54,756 bases of DNA from assembly GCA_902635795.1 (NCBI GenBank), contig CACPPH010000004.1, positions 1 through 54,756 of the forward strand, read 5' to 3'. Below, piece by piece: positions 49,300-54,756 of the stretch (position 1 is its first letter; each line of letters starts with the position of its first letter). The notes under the pieces are model-generated. The model saw nothing but the letters and a program-made list of their open reading frames with translations. It did not search any database and was not told the DNA's origin. The stretch comes from an uncultured Pelagibacteraceae bacterium. GTDB taxonomy: Bacteria > Pseudomonadota > Alphaproteobacteria > Pelagibacterales > Pelagibacteraceae. Both the position numbers and the translations under genes were made by a program.

Positions 49300-50538
49300 T
49301 TATAAATTTTTGGCCCAATTTGAGAGCTTAGTGGTGCCTTCAACTACATTTGGGGCATAGGTCTTGACCATTTCTTCACTAATAGAATTATAGTCTTTTA
49401 CATTTTTAAAAAAGTTTACACCGTCAAAGTCTGTATAGCTTAATCTAGTAAGCATTTTTTTTGGTTTAAATCCAAAATCTGATCCGGGAAGCATTGCAAC
49501 ACCAGTCTCTTTTAATATTACATCGCATAATTGAGCTGAAGTTTTAAATTTTTTATTTTTAAATTCAGGCATTAAATAAAAAGCTCCTTGAGGTGGATTT
49601 ATTATAACTTTATTTGATTTAAGATTATTATAAACATAGTTTCCAACTGAATTAAGTATAGATCTTACTTTCAGCTTGTACTGCTCATAGTCACCTTCAT
49701 AAGCTTCAACCGCAGCAAACTGGGTTGGTGTATTTACAGTTGAATATGATTCACTTGCTAATGATTTTAAACTATTAATAAATTGTTTTGATCCATTAGG
49801 GACTGCTAGAAACCCAAGTCTCCAACCTCCTGCCCCACACCATTTGCTTAATCCACCGCTAATGAATGTAGCTTCTGGGTAAAATTCTGAAATAGAGTTG
49901 TAACTATTATCAAATGAGAGATCTGTATATATTTCGTCTGATAAAATTAATAGTTTATATTTTTTAGCTACTTGAGCTAATTCTCTTAAATTTTTACAGA
50001 TTGCTCCAGATGGATTATTCGGTGAGTTTAATATAAAAATAATATTTTTATTTTTTCCTATTTTCTTTAATTTCATGTCAAGTTCCCTTGCTGTTGGAAA
50101 CCAGTTGTTAGCTTTAGAAGTTTCCAGCCAATGAACTTTATTAGAACCAATTTGTGCTTGTGGTTCATAAGATACCCAGCTTGGGGCTGGGGTTAAAATT
50201 TCTCCATTAAATGCAACGTGCATTAACAACATTGCCTCTTTGGATCCTGGGGTAATTAAAATATTTTCTTTTGAATACCTTACGCCTGTATTTTTAAATA
50301 AATGATTTGAAATTTTCTCTCTTAGTTCAGGTAAACCTTGTATGGGCAAGTACTCCTTTTTGTGTGCATTAAGTTTTAACTTCTCAACAACTCTTTCTGG
50401 AATATGAAATGGTGATTGTCCAAAACCAAATCTGTAAATTTTTTTACCAGATTTAATCAATTTTTTTGATTTTTCGTTGATAGCTAAAGTAGAGGAGTCT
50501 TTTAATTTTAAAATATTTTTTTTAACTTTTGAACTCAT
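49300..50538 (-). CDS. PLP-dependent aminotransferase class I/II
   Basis: FILNSPNNPSGAICKNL; LILSDEIYTDL; SGGLSKWCGAGGWRLGF (PLP Lys). Confidence 0.9.
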   Translation of the reverse strand: MSSKVKKNILKLKDSSTLAINEKSKKLIKSGKKIYRFGFGQSPFHIPERVVEKLKLNAHKKEYLPIQGLPELREKISNHLFKNTGVRYSKENILITPGSKEAMLLMHVAFNGEILTPAPSWVSYEPQAQIGSNKVHWLETSKANNWFPTARELDMKLKKIGKNKNIIFILNSPNNPSGAICKNLRELAQVAKKYKLLILSDEIYTDLSFDNSYNSISEFYPEATFISGGLSKWCGAGGWRLGFLAVPNGSKQFINSLKSLASESYSTVNTPTQFAAVEAYEGDYEQYKLKVRSILNSVGNYVYNNLKSNKVIINPPQGAFYLMPEFKNKKFKTSAQLCDVILKETGVAMLPGSDFGFKPKKMLTRLSYTDFDGVNFFKNVKDYNSISEEMVKTYAPNVVEGTTKLSNWAKNL

Positions 50539-50583
50539 TTAAACAACTTACCTATACGGGGACTGCCCATTGAAAGTCAAATT

Positions 50584-50605
50584 AAATGTTCAAATAGGAA
50601 CATTT
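50584..50605. promoter_or_regulatory. Perfect inverted repeat AAATGTTC-AAATAG-GAACATTT (candidate operator)
   Basis: 8-bp perfect arms; abuts and overlaps a TTGACA-N17-TTTAAT promoter reading toward the helicase gene. Confidence 0.55.
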
Positions 50606-50632
50606 GACAAATTGATTCGGTCATGTTTTAAT
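50604..50632 (+). promoter_or_regulatory. Sigma70-like promoter for the helicase-terB-fdxA-carD unit
   Basis: TTGACA (50604-50609), 17-nt spacer, TTTAAT (50627-50632). Confidence 0.5.
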
Positions 50633-50691
50633 CATATTTTGTTCTCAACTTTGATCTACATATAGTATAAATAAAATTAGCTTACACAAAA

Positions 50692-53157
50692 ATGAAAAAA
50701 CAATCAGACAGGATCATTGCAATACTAGGACCTACAAATACAGGTAAAACTTATGTGGCTATAGAAAAAATGCTTGAGCACGAAACAGGTATTTTTGGAT
50801 TGCCTTTAAGGCTTTTGGCTAGAGAAGTTTACGACAAATGTGTTAGCAAGGTAGGTCCTGAAAAAGTAGCATTAATAACAGGTGAAGAAAAAATAATTCC
50901 TAGCACTGCTGATTATTTTATTTGCACAGTTGAGTCCATGCCTAAAGATAAAGAGGTTGATTTTGTTGCAATTGATGAAATTCAAATGTGTGCAGATAGG
51001 GAAAGAGGTCATATCTTCACTCAAAGGTTATTAGAGTCACGTGGTAGCAAACTTACAATGTTTTTAGGATCGCAAGTGATGGAAAATATTATTAGAGACT
51101 TAGTTGGTAATGTAGAGTTTGAAAAAAAGCAAAGATACTCCAAATTAAGTTATTCAGGAGTAAAAAAAATTTCTAAATTAGACAGGAAAGTTGCAGTTAT
51201 AGCTTTCTCAATTGAGGAAGTTTATGCAATTGCGGAATTAGTGAGACGACAAAAAGGTGGAGCAGCTGTAATAATGGGTTCATTAAGTCCGAAAACAAGA
51301 AATTCTCAAGTTGGTTTATATCAATCTGGAGATGTTGATTACTTAATTGCAACAGATGCAATTGGTATGGGATTAAACATGGATATAAATGAAATTTATT
51401 TTTCAAATTTAAAAAAATTTGATGGAAAAAAAACTAGGAGACTAAATTTAATTGAGATGTCTCAAATTGCAGGCAGAGCTGGTCGATTTAAAAATGATGG
51501 TGGATTTGGAACAACTGGTGATTGTGATACATTAAATTCAGATGAGATCGAAAAAATAGAAAAACATAATTTACCTGAGACTAAAACAATTTATTGGAGG
51601 AACTCCAACTTAGACTTCAAAAATCCCGAAAATCTTATTTCCTCACTGGAGCTTAAACCAAATAAAAAAAATCTTTTAAGAACTAATGATTCACTTGATG
51701 AAAGTGTATTGAGGTTTTTTCTTAAAAAAGGTGCAAATAATATAATCTACCATAAAAATTTAGAAATTCTTTGGGAATGTTGTCAGATACCAGATTTTGA
51801 AAAGAAAGCCTATGGTCAACATATAAATGTAGTTGATAAAGTTTTTCAATTTTTAACAACAAGGAAGAAAAGAATTCCAAGCACTTTTATGAAAGAACAG
51901 CTTAAAGGTTTAGAAAAAGATCATGGCAATGTAGATTTGCTTTCTCACAGACTTTCGAATGTAAGAACTTGGTCTTACGTTGCTAATAAAAAAAACTGGG
52001 TCGAAAATTCTGACTATTGGGTTCAACTAACTAAGAGTATAGAGGATAAACTTTCGGACAAACTTCACGATGAATTGACAAAAAGTTTTATAGATAAAAA
52101 AATTAGTATTCTTTCAAGAAGTCTTAAACAAGATTTTGTATTAAATACAGAAATAAATGATGATAATAAAATCTATATTGATGGTCAGCTTATAGGTGAA
52201 CTTAAAGGACTTAAATTTTTAATAGAAGTAACGTCAAAAACACTCGATACAGATATTAAATCAATCAGAAAAGCTGCAAGAAAAGGTATTGAAAAAGAGT
52301 TAGTGAAAAGAGTTGAGGAAATACTTGAAAAAACAGAAATAGATTTAAATAATGATAATAAAATTATTTGGAGAAATAATCCAATTGCAAGATTAAAAAA
52401 GGGCAGTAATTACCTTAACCCTCAAATAGATATTATTGCTGACGATTCTTTAAATGATGAGTCAAAATCAAAATTAATAAAATTTTTAAATAATTGGCTT
52501 ACAAAATATATTAATGAAGTTTTAGGTGATCTCGTGCTTTTAACAAAACACAAAATCACAAACCAGTATCTTAGAGGATTAGTTTTTCAACTTTATGAAA
52601 ATAATGGAGTAATAAAAAGAAATGAAATTGATCAGATAGTGAAGTTAATCCCATCCGAAGAAAGAAAAAAATTGTGGGGTATGGGCATTAAGATTGGAAG
52701 ATACCATATTTATCTTCCAAAAATGTTGAAACCAAAAGCTGTTAAATTCAGGATAAGTCTTTGGAAAATATTTTATAATTTATCTAATAAAAACAAGATA
52801 CCTCAATCAGGATTGAATTTTATTTCTGCAGACAAATTGGATAAAAATTTTTTACTATTATGTGGTTTTGAAAAGTTTAAACAATTTTTTGTGAGAATTG
52901 ATATCTTGGAAAAGTTGTTTTTAAAAATATTAGAAAATACTAAAGATAAAAAATTTAAGGTAAATGCTGAAATGATGAATTTATTAGGGTGTTCTAAAGA
53001 AAATTTTTATAAATTAATGACTTTTATGAATTACAAAAAAGATAAATCAATAGATACTTATATTTTTAAGGGAGAAAAAAAGAAAAAAGAGAAAATAATA
53101 CGATTTGACAAAAAAGAAAATCCATTTAATAAACTCCTAACTTTAAACATTAAATAA
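50692..53157 (+). CDS. SUV3-like helicase-domain protein
   Basis: GPTNTGKTYVAIEKML (Walker A), IDEIQMCADRERG, ATDAIGMGLNMDI, QIAGRAGRF. Confidence 0.9.
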   Translation: MKKQSDRIIAILGPTNTGKTYVAIEKMLEHETGIFGLPLRLLAREVYDKCVSKVGPEKVALITGEEKIIPSTADYFICTVESMPKDKEVDFVAIDEIQMCADRERGHIFTQRLLESRGSKLTMFLGSQVMENIIRDLVGNVEFEKKQRYSKLSYSGVKKISKLDRKVAVIAFSIEEVYAIAELVRRQKGGAAVIMGSLSPKTRNSQVGLYQSGDVDYLIATDAIGMGLNMDINEIYFSNLKKFDGKKTRRLNLIEMSQIAGRAGRFKNDGGFGTTGDCDTLNSDEIEKIEKHNLPETKTIYWRNSNLDFKNPENLISSLELKPNKKNLLRTNDSLDESVLRFFLKKGANNIIYHKNLEILWECCQIPDFEKKAYGQHINVVDKVFQFLTTRKKRIPSTFMKEQLKGLEKDHGNVDLLSHRLSNVRTWSYVANKKNWVENSDYWVQLTKSIEDKLSDKLHDELTKSFIDKKISILSRSLKQDFVLNTEINDDNKIYIDGQLIGELKGLKFLIEVTSKTLDTDIKSIRKAARKGIEKELVKRVEEILEKTEIDLNNDNKIIWRNNPIARLKKGSNYLNPQIDIIADDSLNDESKSKLIKFLNNWLTKYINEVLGDLVLLTKHKITNQYLRGLVFQLYENNGVIKRNEIDQIVKLIPSEERKKLWGMGIKIGRYHIYLPKMLKPKAVKFRISLWKIFYNLSNKNKIPQSGLNFISADKLDKNFLLLCGFEKFKQFFVRIDILEKLFLKILENTKDKKFKVNAEMMNLLGCSKENFYKLMTFMNYKKDKSIDTYIFKGEKKKKEKIIRFDKKENPFNKLLTLNIK

Positions 53158-53544
53158 ATGAATAAACTAGATAAAGAGAGTGTAGTGGGTATATCTGCAT
53201 TATTAGTTCATGCAGCGAATATAGATGAAATTTATTCGGATCATGAAAAAGATTTAGTAAAAGATTTTATAAAATCTTACTTAAAAAATGAGGATGCATC
53301 TAAAATATTAGAGGAAGCTGAGGAAATAGAGAATAACTCTAATCAATTACTTAATTATACAAATGTAATTAAAAAAAATTCACTTGAAATAAAAAAAGAT
53401 ATTATTGAACATCTTTGGAAAGTAATTATCTCCGATAACTCAGTGGACCAATACGAGGCTAATTTGATGAGGAGAATTTGTGGCTTGATATATTTCCCAG
53501 ATAAAGAATGTGCCGAAATTAAACTTAAATTGTTAAATTCTTAA
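53158..53544 (+). CDS. TerB-like protein
   Basis: 128 aa helical protein; [22 protein letters not shown] ... [20 protein letters not shown] resembles the TerB/DjlA-like fold. Confidence 0.72.
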   Translation: MNKLDKESVVGISALLVHAANIDEIYSDHEKDLVKDFIKSYLKNEDASKILEEAEEIENNSNQLLNYTNVIKKNSLEIKKDIIEHLWKVIISDNSVDQYEANLMRRICGLIYFPDKECAEIKLKLLNS

Positions 53545-53885
53545 TGACATATATTGTAAAAGACGAATGTATTAAATGTAAACTAACAGATTGTGTTGAG
53601 GTATGTCCTGTCGACTGTTTTTATGAAGGAGAAAATATGCTAGTTATAAATCCAGATGAGTGTATTGATTGTGGGGTTTGTGAGCCTGAGTGTCCTATTG
53701 AAGCTATTAAAGCAGATACAGATGATAGTATTGAGGAAAAAGAAAAATGGTTATTGCTAAATAAAAAGTTTTCTGCAATATGGCCAAATATCTCAAAAAA
53801 AAAGGAACCGATGGAAAATCATGAAAAGTTTAGAAATGTTAAAAATAAGTTTAAAGAACACTTTTCTGAAAAACCAGGAAAATAG
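53544..53885 (+). CDS. fdxA: 7Fe ferredoxin, FdxA type
   Basis: [54 protein letters not shown]. Confidence 0.95.
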   Translation: MTYIVKDECIKCKLTDCVEVCPVDCFYEGENMLVINPDECIDCGVCEPECPIEAIKADTDDSIEEKEKWLLLNKKFSAIWPNISKKKEPMENHEKFRNVKNKFKEHFSEKPGK

Positions 53886-53888
53886 TAA

Positions 53889-54560
53889 ATGCCAAAAAAG
53901 AAAAAAGTAAAAAAGGTTAAAAAACCTAAAAAAATTAAAAAATTAAAAAACTTAAAAGTTAAATCACCATTAAAACCGCAGGAAAAAAAATCTTCTATCC
54001 CAGGTCAAGATGAAAAACCAGAAATAAAGAAAATTAAAAAACAACCTTCAGAAAAAAGAACATATAATATTAAAGACTTTGTTGTATATCCAAAACATGG
54101 TGTTGGAAAAATTACATCAATTGAAAAGGCTACAATTGGAGATATTGATATACAGTTTTACAAAATATTTGTTGAAAAAGAAAAATTAACGTTAACTGTT
54201 CCTATTAATCAACAATCAAAAATGAGACCTATATCTTCTATAAATCAGATAAATAAATGTATCTCAATTTTAAAAACTAAACCAAAAATAAAAAGGACTA
54301 TGTGGAGCAGAAGAGCTCAGGAATATGATCAAAAAATAAATTCTGGTAAAATTTATGAATTAGCTGAAGTAGTAAAAGATCTTAATAAAAATTCAGACAT
54401 AATTGCAGATCAATCCTATTCGGAGAGGCAATTGTTTGAAAAAGCCTACGATAGGCTAAAATCAGAATTTGAAGCTGTGCTCAATATAAGTTCGGAAGAT
54501 GTTGAAAAAAAAATGGACAAAGCTTTAGGTCGAACAAAGATTTCTGAGGAAATGCAATAA
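53889..54560 (+). CDS. CarD/CdnL-family transcriptional regulator with Lys-rich N-terminal extension
   Basis: CarD RID motif FVVYPKHGVGKITSIEKATIGDIDIQFYKIFVEKEKLTLTVP after a roughly 57-aa Lys-rich N-terminus. Confidence 0.9.
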   Translation: MPKKKKVKKVKKPKKIKKLKNLKVKSPLKPQEKKSSIPGQDEKPEIKKIKKQPSEKRTYNIKDFVVYPKHGVGKITSIEKATIGDIDIQFYKIFVEKEKLTLTVPINQQSKMRPISSINQINKCISILKTKPKIKRTMWSRRAQEYDQKINSGKIYELAEVVKDLNKNSDIIADQSYSERQLFEKAYDRLKSEFEAVLNISSEDVEKKMDKALGRTKISEEMQ

Positions 54561-54562
54561 AA

Positions 54563-54596
54563 AAACGCCCTCTTTAAAAAGATAAAAAGGGCGTTT
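54563..54596. terminator. Bidirectional hairpin terminator
   Basis: AAACGCCC ... GGGCGTTT between convergent carD and the small basic ORF. Confidence 0.75.
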
Positions 54597-54610
54597 AGTT
54601 AAAGAGAAAA

Positions 54611-54682
54611 CTATCTTCTTCTTCTTCTCTTTTTTGCTTTCTTTTTAGTTTTCTTTTTAGCTTTTTTTCTTCTTTTAGCCAT
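54611..54682 (-). CDS. Hypothetical 23-aa highly basic peptide
   Basis: Read from sequence: MAKRRKKAKKKTKKKAKKRRRRR*; SD-like GGGAG upstream; followed by the hairpin terminator. Confidence 0.6.
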   Translation of the reverse strand: MAKRRKKAKKKTKKKAKKRRRRR

Positions 54683-54756
54683 CTTTTCTCCCTTGTTTTA
54701 AAACAAATCTTAATGATTCGTTTATTAATAAAACATTAATTAATTAAAGATTCATG

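Noticed and set aside
53158-53544. TerB as evidence for a tellurite-resistance or Ter phage-defence cluster
   Set aside because: No terC, terD, terZ or other Ter-system genes nearby; context is the helicase-fdxA-carD module.
53889-54060. Lysine/A-rich low-complexity tract as a DNA repeat or CRISPR-like array
   Set aside because: No regular repeat-spacer structure; it is coding sequence for the CarD N-terminal tail.

Overview
The window is AT-rich, gene-dense alphaproteobacterial chromosome. Gene content and spacing look like a streamlined SAR11/Pelagibacterales genome (inference, no search run). Most of it is recognisable core metabolism: a CobT-like vWA protein (open at the left edge), queuosine-precursor transporter, rpmB, pyrD, class I lysS, trkH, ampG plus an NlpC/P60 protein, lepA-pheT-pheS-rplT-rpmI-infC-thrS, gltD-gltB, uppP, an acetoacetate/thiolase block, aceE-aceF, a TAXI-TRAP transporter, and helicase-TerB-fdxA-carD. 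Accessory signal is concentrated at about 8.4-15.9 kb. There a tRNA-Ser(GGA) has a 74-nt 3'-fragment copy 1.26 kb away, bracketing a lipoprotein-type trypsin-like protease gene, next to a sugar/surface-glycan cluster. No CRISPR array, rRNA, transposase, integrase or recognisable defence system was seen. The most interesting items are: (1) the tRNA-Ser fragment/att-like duplication around a protease cassette; (2) an AceE-type E1 with an N-terminal lipoyl domain resembling the one on the adjacent E2; (3) several small ORFs missing from the ORF track (an 18-aa hydrophobic peptide with a perfect Shine-Dalgarno, divergent from a 49-aa CxxC protein; a 31-aa single-TM peptide; a 23-aa peptide with 18 basic residues); (4) perfect palindromes in divergent promoter regions, including a TGCATA-N5-TATGCA site at gltD; (5) a perfect hairpin terminator inside the TRAP operon.
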